Assembly (NCBI GenBank): GCA_009602725.1
Contig: WELB01000215.1
Location: 45,408-62,325 of the forward strand
Length of the DNA: 16,918 nt
Origin: Spirogloea muscicola
Taxonomy: Eukaryota > Streptophyta > Zygnematophyceae > Spirogloeales > Spirogloeaceae
Direction: 5' to 3'
Shown: piece after piece, positions 1 through 10,288 of the stretch
How positions within the stretch are numbered: the first letter of the stretch is position 1
How the letters are laid out: each line of letters opens with the position of its first letter
Translations under genes and position numbers: made by a program
Notes under the pieces: generated by a model
The model's input: the letters and a program-made list of their open reading frames with translations, nothing else
Told to the model about the DNA's origin: nothing
Database searches by the model: none

Positions 1-156
1 CGCATGCGCTTGGCCGTCTCGCTGCAGAGGTCCATGGCCCGTGCGCTGCACCTTCGTGCCGGGAGAGCCCTCGCTGCTGCCTCTGGCTCTGTCCAGGGGA
101 CCCACTTCCAGGACCCTAGCCTCTCTGATTTGCGGCTGCTTAGCAGGGGTTACTGA
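1..156 (+). CDS. Presequence-like short reading frame, copy 1 (possible exon 1, 5' edge cut)
   Basis: The frame is open from the window edge, with ATG at 4 and a second ATG at 34, and ends at TGA 154-156. The product from position 34 is 40 residues: rich in Arg, Ala and Leu, no acidic residues for the first 25 or so, ending LLSRGY just before the stop. This composition and the R-x-Y ending resemble a mitochondrial targeting presequence near a processing-peptidase site (family knowledge). No mature protein follows in frame. A GT donor inside the last codons (CAGGG|GTTACT near 145-149) could instead make this a first exon. A second copy lies at 10289-10411 and a fragment at 9620-9677 on the minus strand. 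The two full copies differ at 7 of 123 positions without indels; 4 changes are silent and two others conservative (D/E, L/I). This may be a real exon or a captured, non-functional one. Confidence 0.4.
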   Translation, partial: RMRLAVSLQRSMARALHLRAGRALAAASGSVQGTHFQDPSLSDLRLLSRGY

Positions 157-511
157 GTAATTTGTAGCTGCTTTCTTTCTTTGTGTGCTTTGGTTTCTTA
201 GCGCTTCCTCTGGCTTCCTCTGGCCCCCTTCTCGTTCTTTGTTCACTCTTTTTTGGGCTGGCTTGTCCAGCCCCTATCCTCAATGGGCGAGCCCTTTCTT
301 CTTTGTTTCTGTTACTTAGCGCTTCCCCTGGCCCCCTTCTCGTACTCTGTTCATTCTTTTTCGGGCTGGTTGTTCCGGCCCCTATTCTCAATGGGCGAGC
401 ACTTTCTTCTTCTTCTTTTCCAGCCTCTCCTCAAAGGGCGAGCAATTTCTTCTTCTCTATGGTTGCGCGCACTTGTTTGCTGTAAAAGGCCAGCCCGAAA
501 AGAATCGACAA
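21..511 (+). repeat. Repeat cluster 1: 78-bp units in tandem plus partial copies
   Basis: Positions 21 to about 165 match 10276 to about 10420 directly. The segment continues into two tandem copies of a 78-bp unit: subtype B at 222-299 and subtype A at 330-407. Each starts GGCCCCCTTCTCG and ends GGGCGAGC(C/A)CTTTCT, and they are joined by a linker around TTACTTAGCGCTTCC. A right-half copy follows at 418-450 and a short inverted piece at 488-511. Each full unit has a central GGGCTGG-N5-CCRGCCC hairpin. Subtype A here differs by one base from the copy at 10455-10532. Subtype B differs by one base from the copy at 9506-9583. The cluster ends about 100 bp before the ATG of the downstream gene, so it may lie in its promoter or 5' leader. 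Confidence 0.85.
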
Positions 512-617
512 GGAAAGGAAATGGACGGGACGCAAGTGGGGAAGCCCGGGGTGAACCCCTACCCCTGGCCTCCCCATCTCTTAATACACACAGCTTCCTC
601 GGACCCTGTTGGACCCC

Positions 618-2599
618 ATGGTGGCAGCGGCGGCGGGCCTCCTCGCGGCGCTGCTGGTGGCGGCGGCGGTGGCGGCGGCGGCGCCCGTCGCCGTCGCCAA
701 GAAGCCGCGCGAGGGCGGCGGCCACAAGTCCGTCGGAATGCTGGTGGGCAATCCAGCAGTTTCCATCCTCCAAGTCCATAGCGTGGTCCTGCACAGTAGT
801 CAGTTGGGCTTTGGGCTGAGGCTGTAGGATGCCGAGCGTCCGGGGTTTGGGATTTGGGCGAGGTGTCATGGGTTAAGGGTTGGAATCATGGGTTCACTCG
901 GATGTAGAATGGCGCACAATGTAAGCCCGGCTCTCGGTGAGCACGCGAGTTGGTGTCACTTCTGGTCCGTCGTCCAAAACAGCAGGCTGGCCACGTAGCG
1001 ATCTGTTGTCCCGCTCCTTGGGCGCAAACCCATCTTCTTATTTATAAGATTCAGTGTTCTGACATGCGGTATGCTGCTTAGTGTTCAGGAGGAGGAGCTC
1101 CGGGAACGCAGAGTTCAATGCACAGCCGACAGCTGGAGGTGTTCGAACACCCTCTCTGCTGCTCACAAATTACCTATGGCTCTGAGCATGATAGGAGTGT
1201 CGTATTGAGCTGTCAAGCCTTGACGTGTGTGAAAGTGCTGTTGGGACCTCTCCGGGATGTATTCACTTTCTTAAATTGACATTCCTTGGCAGAGGGGCCC
1301 TTGGCAAGCATTGCCAAGCTAGCAATATCGCTCGAGAGAACTGCATACTCCGATGTATCTCTAACATCTGCTACACTGAAGTTTATGCTGGAGACCCGGT
1401 ATGAAACAATCTGTGCCACAACTGGAAATGTAAAACCCTTCGCCCTTTCACAAGACAGGCTTCCCATTGTTCTAGATGTGGACCCATACTTCTGCAGCTG
1501 ATGCATTTGAGAATCTTGTGCTGTATAATGATTGGGGTTCAGGCTTCAGGCCTCAGCATTCTCAGTAGCATTGCTTGGTGAACTTGCTCTAGGTGCTGGA
1601 TCCTTGGGTTTGTGAGACCCCCTGCTGGTCTTCAGTGGTCAGTCAGTCAAGTTGTCTGCTTGACAATTTTGCAGCTTGACGGCATGCAGCTGGAGGAAGC
1701 GGAAATTGATGCTCTTAGGGGTTGGCAATACCGCTCTTGCACCCGGAGGTTTGCTGAACTACCCTGCCATGGATACCTCACACAGAACCTTACAATCTTT
1801 TCTGAAGTTGTGTACCTAGTCTTCGATTTCTGTTTCATACTTAGCACTGATGCAATTGCCCTGGCACAGCTACAGTTGTATACTCGTTCTATTTAGCCAG
1901 CTTCTTGACGCAGTTATGCTGGAGAATCTGCCTGCGTGCCCACTTACTTTGTTGCCATAAACAGGGAGTGGAACACATGAGCTTTCGCCAGTGGCCGGTG
2001 CTTATGACTTCCAGACAACAGCCATGGTGGTCTGTAGCCTACGCCCTGCAGCTTTCAAGGTGATAGTTGTGAAGCATACAAAAAATGGCCCATGCTCTTC
2101 ACCACATGTATTGGACTCTTTGCTCCTAATCAATCCATAGTGTTTACACATCTACTGCTGGATGCTTCGACCCTTACGCCTGCATAAGGTTGACCGTTTT
2201 AGCTACCAACTGAGTGCCAGATGATCACTGGGAGCTGCAATGATAGCCATTGCCTCCATGGTTGACTTCATTAACTTTTCCGCTTGTCAACTGCTCGTTT
2301 CATCTCACTCTCTCTACATTTGCCTTCTGCTCAGTGTGTGCGAGGATAGTGTGGGCCTCGAAGATGAGGTACAAAGCTTTTCTGGAGGGACCCTAGGCAT
2401 GGTGCTCATGGCAAATTTTGGCTTTTGGATAATGGAGTTTGCCGAAAAGAGTTGTCAGAATGTCTTTTTGTGTCCTCCAAGTACTGTGATTGATGCTCAG
2501 AATATGCTTTCACGAATCACTACCTTTTGCAGGGCCCTGGATCGTGGTTCCAGAGTATTGTATCATGACAGGCTATTATTACCAGAGTGGATACTGTGA
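618..2599 (+). CDS. Small predicted secreted Cys-containing protein, spliced (4 exons proposed)
   Basis: Proposed exons are 618-727, 1293-1398, 1690-1748 and 2335-2599 (540 nt, 179 residues); all junctions are GT-AG and in frame. Exon 1 encodes a strong signal peptide of about 27 residues, Ala/Leu/Val-rich and ending AVA, before KKPREGG. Exon 2 carries four Cys (C44, C54, C58, C63) in a C-x9-C-x3-C-x4-C pattern and ends YAGDP. Exon 3 continues LEEAEIDALRGWQYRSC, so the conserved-looking acidic motif DPLEEAEID is split exactly by intron 2. Exon 4 adds a second Cys pair (C89, C94) and an SVCEDSVGLEDEVQSF stretch. From memory this resembles a small uncharacterised plant family with the motifs NC-x2-RC-x4-CY and DPLEEGEVD. 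No function is known to me. Exons 2 and 3 are the firmest. The exon 1 donor (CAA|GTCCGT) is weak. The tail after about residue 108 shows no recognisable similarity, so the true 3' end may differ. Confidence 0.55.
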
Positions 2600-3134
2600 T
2601 GGACACGTCACCTAGCATAGATAGTGAGCCTAATCATGTCCTAGCTGTAAGCAATCATAGCTGGGACTTCCCGGTCCGGGCTCGCTCCTTCATGGGGTGG
2701 GTCCTGGGGGCGAGCCAGATATCCTCTGACGAGCTAGGACAGTGTATTATGCCAGACTGACGCAGCAGCTAAGGGCGTCCATGAGTGCCCAGTCCCACTT
2801 TAGTGCGCGTGGTTAAGAGATCACAAGACAACCTCCGAACACCTGAATTTAGCGATTTAGCCAGTCTGCTTACCAAATCATTGGATGAGGCATACGCGAC
2901 CCATGCGGCCAAACAATTCTGAAAGGCAGCTGCACATATAGCAGCGTCTCTGGCTGCATTTGGGAGAGACTTTCTTTTGCGACTGTTGCTTTTGAAGCAT
3001 AACACTCGACCAGATATGGCATATATGCCAGGCTGTCCAACAACAATGCCTGGTAATCATTATGGTGAGATGTGTACTCGAGAAGAATCGACTACTAAAC
3101 AAGGGGGATTACTTATCCCACAACTTGGACTGTC
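2600..3134. other. Intergenic region between convergent genes
   Basis: This stretch separates the 3' end of the small plus-strand gene from the stop codon of the minus-strand RND transporter. It should hold the 3' untranslated regions of both. No coding exon, repeat unit or clear polyadenylation motif was recognised. A 78-codon minus-strand reading frame at 2769-3005 has no recognisable similarity. Confidence 0.5.
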
Positions 3135-6100
3135 TTAAGCCATCGCTTGTTGGCGTGGGGCGTCCAAGGGGGTAGAATTGGGGTTGACGGTTGGACTGGG
3201 AGCTGAAGCCACCTTACTTTGTGATAGCTCTGCCTCTCGAGTGTATGCAGCCTCTCGAGTGTATGCAGAGTCGTAGGCCTCGGAGCCAATGAGCGAGAAC
3301 AGCACCGGCAGCGTACAAAGGGCGTGGAAGAGGCCAAGCACCACGATCATGGCAAACATCTGGTGTGCAAGCCAAAGCGAAGTGAAATCACAAAGTGGCG
3401 AAGGCAGCAGGCGAGCTCGAGAAACATGGACGCAGCTACTTTGAAACCAGTGTCATACAAAAGCAAAATGTCAAGGACCTGCAATGCTATTTCACTCCAG
3501 GTCTCTACAGAAGAATGGCAGTAACATCACCTAGCACAGGTGGATTTATGCAGATTGTAATGTCAAGATTTGCAAGGTTGGACTCAAGGTTTTGCTCTCT
3601 ACCTTGAAGAAGGTTTGGAAGATGTAGGAGGAGGCGCCGGCAGCAGGCAAGACAGCGAGGAAGAGCGTGAAACCACCATTGAAGACGGCGACGCCAAAGT
3701 GCGCGAGGCACTTTTTGGCACGCTGTTGCAGCGTGCCTGTGCGGCTCATGAACGAAAAGGCGACGAATGCAGAGTAGTCGATGGCCACCCCAATAGCAAT
3801 CAGCAGGTTGATGGACGTGACCGAATTGAAAGCGAGGCCCGCCCAATGCAGAAATCCCACAAGCTCCACATCCACAAGAATCACCATGAGTCCTACAAGG
3901 ATGCTGTGCACACATGGGCAAAAGCTTGCTTTTAGGTAGAGGCCTTGGCATGCCAAGGATCTAGGGCTTCAAGGTTTAGCAGTACAATTGAGTGTAGGGC
4001 TGCCAATGAGGAGGTACACAGTATCTGAATTTATGAATGTCTGGCTACTGATTTATCAATTCCTGCGTGCAGCTTCAGCCTGCCATTCAGCAACTCGCAC
4101 TTTGCATGTGAGCAGCTCCAGGCAACTGCAAAACGGCTGCTGCCAGGACTCTCACCTTGAGATGAGGTCCCCAAGCATGACGAGAAGGATGACAAAAACG
4201 ACGGAACCAGCGATGATGATGCCCTGCATGACGTACAGAAAGGATGTGCTCTAAGCCCCACTCTATAATTGATAAAAGCGAAAGGCTTCCAGAGGACTGC
4301 AGGCAGTGTGCACAAGAATAAGGAGGCAATGATCCACCTTAATCGTCTGCCAGGTGATGACAGCAAAGCCCTCAAAGAACAAGAATGCATCCGCATATGC
4401 AATGGCGTCAAGGTCCGGGGCTGAATTCTTGGCGGTCTTCCTCACTGACCTCATTGCATTGACCTGTACAATGAAAGGCAACACAGAATGAGCTTGCAGT
4501 CAAGCTCCGACTCAGCAAGCTCTTTCACTGGAAGTTGCAGCTGCCTGCCAAGAAGAAAGTATGGATGGTTGCGGACTTCTGAAGTAGTGGAAATCAACCT
4601 GTTGGGTGGAGTCACTAAGGCTAACGGTGGAGGCATCAATCTGGGAGGTGACAATTGTGGAACCATTGAAGATAACATGGTCCTGGTAACGCTGGCCCTC
4701 GGTGCTATTGAGGTACTCCTTGAGCCACGAGCTGAAGTCGACCGACGTATTGGGTCTGCAAAACAATCCAACTACAGTTAATCTCAAGCTGTGTCGCAAA
4801 TGAAATGACCAAGCGATGGTGCATCAACGGTGTTGTTGCTTAATGCATGCTCAGAGATGTGGTCATGTTGACCCGCAAAGGTGAACGCAGTGGTGCTAAT
4901 AGCCTCAATTCCTAGTTGTTAGATACTAAAATGGGTTCAAACCTGCCGGCTGAGGAAAGGCTGCCCGCATGCTCGCTGTTGCCGAGCCATGTGATGTAGT
5001 CTGTGTACCACGAGCGTACTGGCGGGGCATGGGTAACGTACTTATCTGCCTGCACTTGAATCAATGTGTTGGCGTAGACTTATGTGAGTCCTACAATATT
5101 GCCAGCTAGATTGCAGAGGCAGCTACTTGTACCAAACCCCCCAAGAGACACAAGCAACCAGATTCCAAGACATTGCCATTGCTGGACGCACACGTTCCAC
5201 AAGTAACTTCCAGCAGGGTCAAGGCCCCCACACTAGCTAAAACTTGTAGACTTTAAGTTTTCGCCCTATGCAACACAACATTGCAGCTAGCCCAGCACGT
5301 TTACGCTTCACGCAGAAACTGGGAAGAGGATGCGGCTGCTGTGATGCAGCGATGGTAAGACAGAGCACCTGCAGGTTGGCGGACAAAGCGGCAAGCTCGT
5401 CCTGATAATTGAAGTAATCAAGCGGTGGAGTCGCGAGGTTCTTAGTGTATATGCTGAAGGGTAAACCGCGCCCCTGGAAGTAGGGATCACGCACCCGGTA
5501 CACATCTGATACGTAGTTGTTCTTCGGAATGAACCACTCAAAGTTGAAGTCCTGCTTGACTTGGACAGCGCCAACGATGCCCATGACGAGCAAGAAAACA
5601 CTGACGGCCAACACAGCCACCTTGCCGAGCGGGTGGAGGATGATCTGCAGCAACAAACGGAGGAATGGCACAATGGGAAGACTCAGCTGAGCGGCGTCAA
5701 TGGCAAGTAGGAATGATGTTAGAGACTAGCAATTGAGATAGCTTGCACAAGGATCACTCTGGTGTACTCCTCCTGTGTCTTTGGTGATACATTCTAACAA
5801 GGTTGCATGACATATTTGCAACAGTGTATTTATCCTCCCTCCTATTCATCTGGCTTAACATGTGAGTAGCTTCAAGGTCATCATATTCCCAGTCTTCTGC
5901 TGTAATGGTCTGGTGTAAGGTAGGCCAAGAGTAAGCACTCACCCGCGGAAGAAGGCCGCCAATGATGCGCTGCGGAATGGAGGGCGCATCTGGCTGGTAT
6001 GTTTTGCCGAAGCAGCCATCAGTTGGGCCAGCCTTGCTTTTTCTGCAGCAGAGCACAGAAGACCTGCCCACCTCTTGCCGTCGCAGGTTGAGCGCGATGC

Positions 6101-8792
6101 ATGCGGGAAAGAATGTCGACTGCACAGTTGCTCCACATAACAGCAAGTGAAAATTAGACAGGGCAGCTTGACACGATTGCCGCTCGCACACCCTCAAACA
6201 CTCAGCCATCCCACGGGCAAATAGACATACTTATGCACAAGCGCCCCAATCATATGCACAAGCTCGCATGCGAGGACAAGAGGTGACAGACAACTGGAGG
6301 GGGGCGTAGCTTGGGGAAAAGATTTGCAGGTGGACATCAATGGAGGTAGCCTAAGAGGAGGGCTGTGCAACTTGACCACAGGGATGAGGCACTGGTGTCA
6401 ACCTGGAGGATGAGGACCATGATGATGCCAACAGCGGCAAAGATCATGAAGTCGCGAAGTGCGGGCAGCGTGCTCTCAATGCCGGTGCAGAAGGCGACGA
6501 AGTTGGTCAGGGACGCCACGATGATGCCGCGGCGTGCACGCGACACAGTGGTCGACACGCGCTCAGCCCTTGTTGCGAGCGGCATCTCGCGGCCGGTCTC
6601 GTCGTATGCTGCCATGGTCACGAGCATGTCGTCGGTGCCGAGGCCGAGAAGGAGCAACGCCAGAATCTGGGTGACAGGCAATACAAAGAATTAGAGGCAA
6701 AAATAATGTAGATTCTACTTCAATTGAACTTAATCTAAGGAGGGCAATGGCAAGAAGGATGGACGAGTGCATGGAAGTAGGAGCAATCTATCGGCAGTGT
6801 AGCAGCTTGGCAGCAAAGAGAGTCCAAGCAGGAGAGGAGGGAGGGAAGAGAGAGGACGACGTGGGCGCACCTGGACGACAAGGCTGAAGTGAACGCCGCA
6901 CAGGATGACAAGGCCGTATGTGGCAACCACAGCGAGCGCGATGGATGCGATATTTGCGTACGCAAGCAGGTGGTTGCTCCACACCGCATGCAACCGGCTG
7001 AGCACGATGATGCCGTAGGCGAGGAGCAGGGCGTAGCCAATGATGAGCAGCGAGATATCCCCGGTGATTGTCTTGCTGGCCTCATGGTCCTCTTGCCACG
7101 GCGAGAAGACCCACACAGACACGGACTGTGCCGGAAACTGCACGGCACAGCATGACGCACGATTTAAGGCTTCCAATTATCAAAGTGGGATTGCGGTCAG
7201 CCAAATATAGTAACCAACATACTAATTGACACAGAGTGGCACCAAAAGGCAGCGCTGACAAAATTGCGGGCACCTGTCATGAAAGTATTCTACGAGGGCA
7301 AAGACTGGGTGTGTGTGTGTGTGTGCATGTGGCTGTGCATGCATGTCCTTCTGTGTGGGTGATGGGACTCACGTTGCGGACAACGGGCACGGCGGCCTCC
7401 TGCCACGCATCAGTGACCTTGTCGGTCTTGTCGCCTGCCGGGCTGGACTTGTTGTTCTTGAGCGCATAGATCGTCTGAAAGGCAGCTGCACCGATGATCG
7501 TACTGTTGTCGGCTCCATACATGATGCCGCCCATGACCTGGCCCCGCGGTATGGGGCGCCCGAGGCGGTCCTGCAAGAGAGAGGGGCAGCGGTCAGCTGG
7601 GTCTACTGGGGTTGGTGAATGAGTGTGGAGGAAGGTCAAGACAGAGGAGAAGGAAGCGCAGGGAAAGTGGTTGAGGACAAGGGGGGCTTGCTCACTATCG
7701 CAGAGAGGTTGGAGACGGTGCGGCCGAGATCATCGTCGGCCTGGATTGCCGCGCTCGAGTAGTTCCAGAAGTCGAGCACGCCGACAATGTTACAAGGCGT
7801 GCCAGGCCCCGCAGGCCGGTCGCACACACGCTCGTCCTCAAGCCGGTATGCTACGCCCTTCTCCACTCCTTCCACGCTGGACTCACGGCACCAATCACAG
7901 AAAGTTAGCGGTGCTGGCCAGACACACACATATAGAGAGGGGGAGTGGGGTTTAAGGAAAGTGAAGGACAGGAGGAAGGGAGGAGATGTAGCCTCATACC
8001 GTAGGAGCTCCTCGTGGAGCATGAGCAGCTGCAGCAGTGCAGGCTTGTTAAGGATGTTGCTGCCGTCATTATTGGGCCCTGTCTCGTATACCTGCATCTG
8101 CACAGGGTCGTACGCATAGTACATGTCCCGATAGTCCTGCAGCAGTGCCATGGAAAGAATGACAGATCAGGGCTTGGAGTGTCACAGAAAAAGTCAGGAG
8201 GAGTTGTTGAGGAATGGAGATATAGAGGACAGGAAAACGAATGGCAAGCAATGGCGAAAGCAAAGGCAAGCAGATCCATTTGGCCAAGAAGTAAAGGGGA
8301 AAAGGGAGAGGGAGGGCCACAGAGCCAGTTTGTGTGGAGAGGAAGGAGATATGGTAAATGAGTGCAGCTTGCACGCTCGAAGGTGGATGAGAGCAAGCTC
8401 ACCCGGTCGTCAAAAGCCTGGCTGCCTTGCGGCGTGTAGAGCTTCTCAGAGGCTGTGTCGACCTTGATGCGGGCGATGCCGGCGCCCAGCGCAATGCAGA
8501 TGGCTGCCATGCCGAGGATGACGCGCCAGGGGTGGACGGCGCAGTAGCGGCCGACGGCTGCAAACGCACTGAGCAGGAAGCGGTCGACCACGGCACCGAG
8601 GCGGCGCAGAGGGTTGTTGGCAGAGTGCTTGCCAAGGCCGCCTGAGCCTTCGTTCGCGCCGAACGCCTTGAAGGCGGCCGTTTTTCCAAGAGAGGGCCTT
8701 CTCTCGAGAGAGATGGCAGTCTGGAGCTTTTGACTTGTGCCGGCGGCACCGTTGCCCTCTGCCATGGCCTTGTCGCCGCCGGGCTCCAACAT
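3135..8792 (-). CDS. RND-superfamily Patched/NPC1-type transporter with sterol-sensing domain, 14 exons, complete
   Basis: Exons, in order of transcription: 8792-8403, 8136-8000, 7876-7696, 7570-7373, 7137-6871, 6666-6403, 6119-5943, 5644-5369, 5049-4943, 4755-4599, 4463-4338, 4223-4156, 3903-3603, 3359-3135. All junctions are GT-AG, every phase matches, and the product is 957 residues with no internal stop. The layout is typical of the family: TM1 at about 90-107; a first lumenal/extracellular loop to about 325 (YTPQGSQAFDD, then PALLQLLMLHEEL); a TM2-TM6 sterol-sensing block at about 325-479 with GLGTDD at 399-404; TM7 at 546-566; a second large loop with NST and NGST glycosylation-type sites; and TM8-TM12 at about 761-907, with AIDYS near 823-827. 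The acidic residues in TM4 and TM10 sit where RND proteins carry proton-relay residues. Such proteins move sterols, lipids or other hydrophobic substrates across membranes; the substrate here is unknown. It lacks the extra N-terminal cholesterol-binding domain of NPC1. The start could also be the ATG at 8765, which has a better Kozak context (G at -3, G at +4). Confidence 0.93.
3233..3268 (-). repeat. Perfect 18-bp tandem duplication in the last exon of the RND gene
   Basis: CCTCTCGAGTGTATGCAG occurs twice in direct tandem (3233-3250 and 3251-3268). It is in frame and adds a second AYTREA hexapeptide (residues about 915-920 and 921-926) to the soluble C-terminal tail just after TM12. Because the two copies are identical, the duplication looks recent. 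Confidence 0.9.
7309..7324. repeat. (GT)8 microsatellite in an RND-gene intron
   Basis: Eight GT units lie inside the intron between the exons at 7373-7570 and 6871-7137. It is a simple sequence repeat with no coding role. Confidence 0.9.
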
Positions 8793-9405
8793 GGAGGCGG
8801 CCGCGGAGGAGGCAGCAGCTACGAGCGGAGCAGGCTGGCCGGCTGAGCCAGTATATCACCAATGCGGTCTGCAGGAGGAGCTTGGAGGAGGGCCGGCAGC
8901 CACAAGAGCAGGGCTCCGGAGGCGACTGGAGGCGGCGTTCAATGGGAAAGTGTCGCCTCACGAGACGACAGATGGGGAGCTTGGGCTGAGGTGCGGCTGA
9001 TGGGGGCCTCCCCAGCTGGGCTCAGCTGGGGCGCCGGGCGAGAGCGAGAGGAGGAGCGCAAGGGAGGAGGGGGAAGGAGAAGCTGGAGGCGGCGCTGCGG
9101 TCGACTGGGAAGCGGCGAGCTGTGGCGGCGGCACGAGCACTATGACCGTCACTCAGAGGTGGAAGCTCGTTCAAGGGGCAACGATGGCGGCCTTCACTTC
9201 CGGCTGTCACTCGAGCACATTGAGCGAGTGGACGGCGTGGTGTGTGAAGTAGTGGGGAAGCCAGAAAGTGGACTCGCCTCTCCCCCCTCTCCCCGTCTCA
9301 CCTTAAACCTAGAACCACTTGGAATCAGTTCAGCTTTGTAGCTGGTCATTCAGGCCCTCCCATCGCGTCAATGCGCACTCCATCTCTCACTCCCACGCTC
9401 ACAGC
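8793..9405 (-). promoter_or_regulatory. Presumed promoter and 5' leader of the RND transporter
   Basis: This GC- and purine-rich stretch lies immediately upstream of the start codon and has no convincing coding content of its own. On the minus strand there is a weak TATA-like GATATAC near 8850-8857. An exact 9-bp inverted repeat, CCCCAGCTG-N4-CAGCTGGGG, lies at 9010-9031. The transcription start cannot be placed from sequence alone. Confidence 0.35.
9010..9031. repeat. Short perfect inverted repeat upstream of the RND gene
   Basis: CCCCAGCTG (9010-9018), GGCT, then CAGCTGGGG (9023-9031): a 9-bp perfect stem with a 4-nt loop. It contains two CAGCTG E-box-type hexamers. It could be a dimeric protein-binding site or a leader hairpin; its function is unknown. 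Confidence 0.6.
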
Positions 9406-9503
9406 AGAAGAAAGTGCTCGCCCATTGAGAATAGGGGCTGGAACAACCAGCCCGAAAAAGAATGAACAGAGTACGAGAAGGGGGCCAGGGGAAGCGCTAA
9501 GTA

Positions 9504-9586
9504 TTGGCCCCCTTCTCGTTCTTTGTTCATTCTTTTTTGGGCTGGCTTGTCCAGCCCCTATCCTCAATGGGCGAGCCCTTTCTACT
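9504..9586 (+). mobile_element. Inserted 83-bp element (subtype B unit) flanked by a 7-bp target duplication
   Basis: The insert lies between two copies of CTAAGTA (9497-9503 and 9587-9593). The matching arm at 10354-10535 has the same linker, with a single copy of this heptamer (10438-10444, as TACTTAG) and no insert. That is a filled site and an empty site within one window. The insert is TT + the 78-bp unit + ACT. It has no clear terminal inverted repeats, only a central GGGCTGG-N5-CCAGCCC hairpin and short CTCG/CGAG complementarity. It encodes nothing, so it would need enzymes supplied in trans. The pattern is seen directly; transposition is my inference. Confidence 0.7.
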
Positions 9587-9619
9587 CTAAGTAACAGAAA
9601 CAAAGCTGCTACGAGACAC

Positions 9620-9677
9620 TCAGTAACCCCTGCTAAGCAGCCGCAGATCAGAGATGCTGGGCTCCTGGAAGTGGGTC
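9620..9677 (-). pseudogene. Truncated copy of the presequence-like frame
   Basis: Read on the minus strand, this keeps only the last part of the frame (from THFQEP through LLSRGY and the TGA at 9622-9620). It is base-identical over this part to 10354-10411. The upstream half is missing where the repeat arm ends, so the fragment has no start codon. It is carried as part of the inverted-repeat arm. Confidence 0.6.
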
Positions 9678-9779
9678 ACAGCCGCCTCTTCCAGCCCCTA
9701 TTGTCAAAGGGATGCGAGCACTTTCTTCTGACAGCAGCTGCCGCATAACAATCTCAAACTTGATCGATGTGTTCAGATG

Positions 9780-10135
9780 ATTTGATGATCATCCACCCTC
9801 CCTGGTCGGCGCCCCGGGGGGTGGCGTGGGCGAAGGTCACGGGCAGACGCGGGGCGGCTGTTGCGAACCCCACGCCCGCCTTCGCGGCAGCTTCGCGGCT
9901 GACGTCCCTGCGGCGCACGTGCTCTCCGCCCGACGCGTGACGCCAGCGGCCCGACGATGCTCCCCGCACGTTCGCCGCCCTGGCCGGCCGCCTGGGGCCC
10001 GCCCGACGATCCGGCCGGAGCCGAGCCGCCGCACGTGCCCCACTTGAGCGCGCCTCGGCCACGTCGACCTTCCGCGAAACTCACCAGGCCCTCCACGTGG
10101 CGGCTCGTGACGGCCCCGCGCCAGCCCAGAAAAGC
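9780..10135. promoter_or_regulatory. Very GC-rich CpG-dense segment with three CACGTG boxes
   Basis: Base composition changes sharply to very high GC with many CG dinucleotides. CACGTG palindromes (G-box/E-box type) occur at 9916-9921, 10032-10037 and 10094-10099, with further ACGT cores at about 9900-9906 (TGACGTC), 9967 and 10060. Several overlapping reading frames exist, as expected at this composition, and I recognise none of them. It could be a CpG-rich promoter or enhancer, or a piece of foreign or decayed DNA. It sits between the two repeat arms. Confidence 0.35.
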
Positions 10136-10288
10136 GGAATCAAATGCTAAATTCAAAAGCCTCGAAGCACACCGTCACTCCAGCTGGCTACGAGTCACAC
10201 CATTGACCCCTGTTCGGCAGCCGCTGGTCATGGCAGCCATCGCCTTCTTGCATCTCCTGACTAGAAGGTTACTGAGCTGCAGAGGTCC

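Larger units (their letters stand above)
9406..9677 (-). repeat. Left arm of a 182-bp inverted repeat, interrupted by an inserted unit
   Basis: Without the 90 bp at 9504-9593, this arm is 182 bp long and is the reverse complement of 10354-10535. I found one mismatch (CTCGTAG against CTCATAG, reading the minus strand here). It contains an inverted subtype A unit (9409-9486), the linker and the tail of the presequence-like frame (9620-9677). Just beyond it, at 9689-9726, lies another right-half copy of the 78-bp unit. Confidence 0.9.

Noticed and set aside
222-407. CRISPR-like or satellite array
   Set aside because: There are only two tandem copies, no unique equal-length spacers, and a eukaryotic context. 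The other copies are dispersed and inverted.
351-869. 172-codon minus-strand open frame overlapping the first exon of the small gene
   Set aside because: It is a shadow of GC-rich coding and repeat sequence, Arg-rich without motifs, and runs opposite to a frame with a clear signal peptide.
2769-3005. 78-codon minus-strand frame in the convergent intergenic region
   Set aside because: It shows no recognisable domain or family motif and lacks splice-compatible links to the RND gene, whose stop lies upstream at 3135.
4577-4598. Alternative donor downstream of the exon ending at 4599 (AGAA|GTCCGC near 4577)
   Set aside because: It would leave the wrong phase for the next exon, while CAG|GTTGAT at 4599 keeps frame and matches consensus better.
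4931-4950. tRNA T-arm-like GGGTTCAAACC
   Set aside because: It spans an exon/intron junction of the RND gene, and no acceptor or anticodon stem can be formed around it.
9504-9586. Terminal inverted repeats on the 83-bp insert
   Set aside because: The ends GGCCCCCTTCTCG and AGAAAGGGCTCG (reverse complement) do not match; only short CTCG/CGAG complementarity is present.
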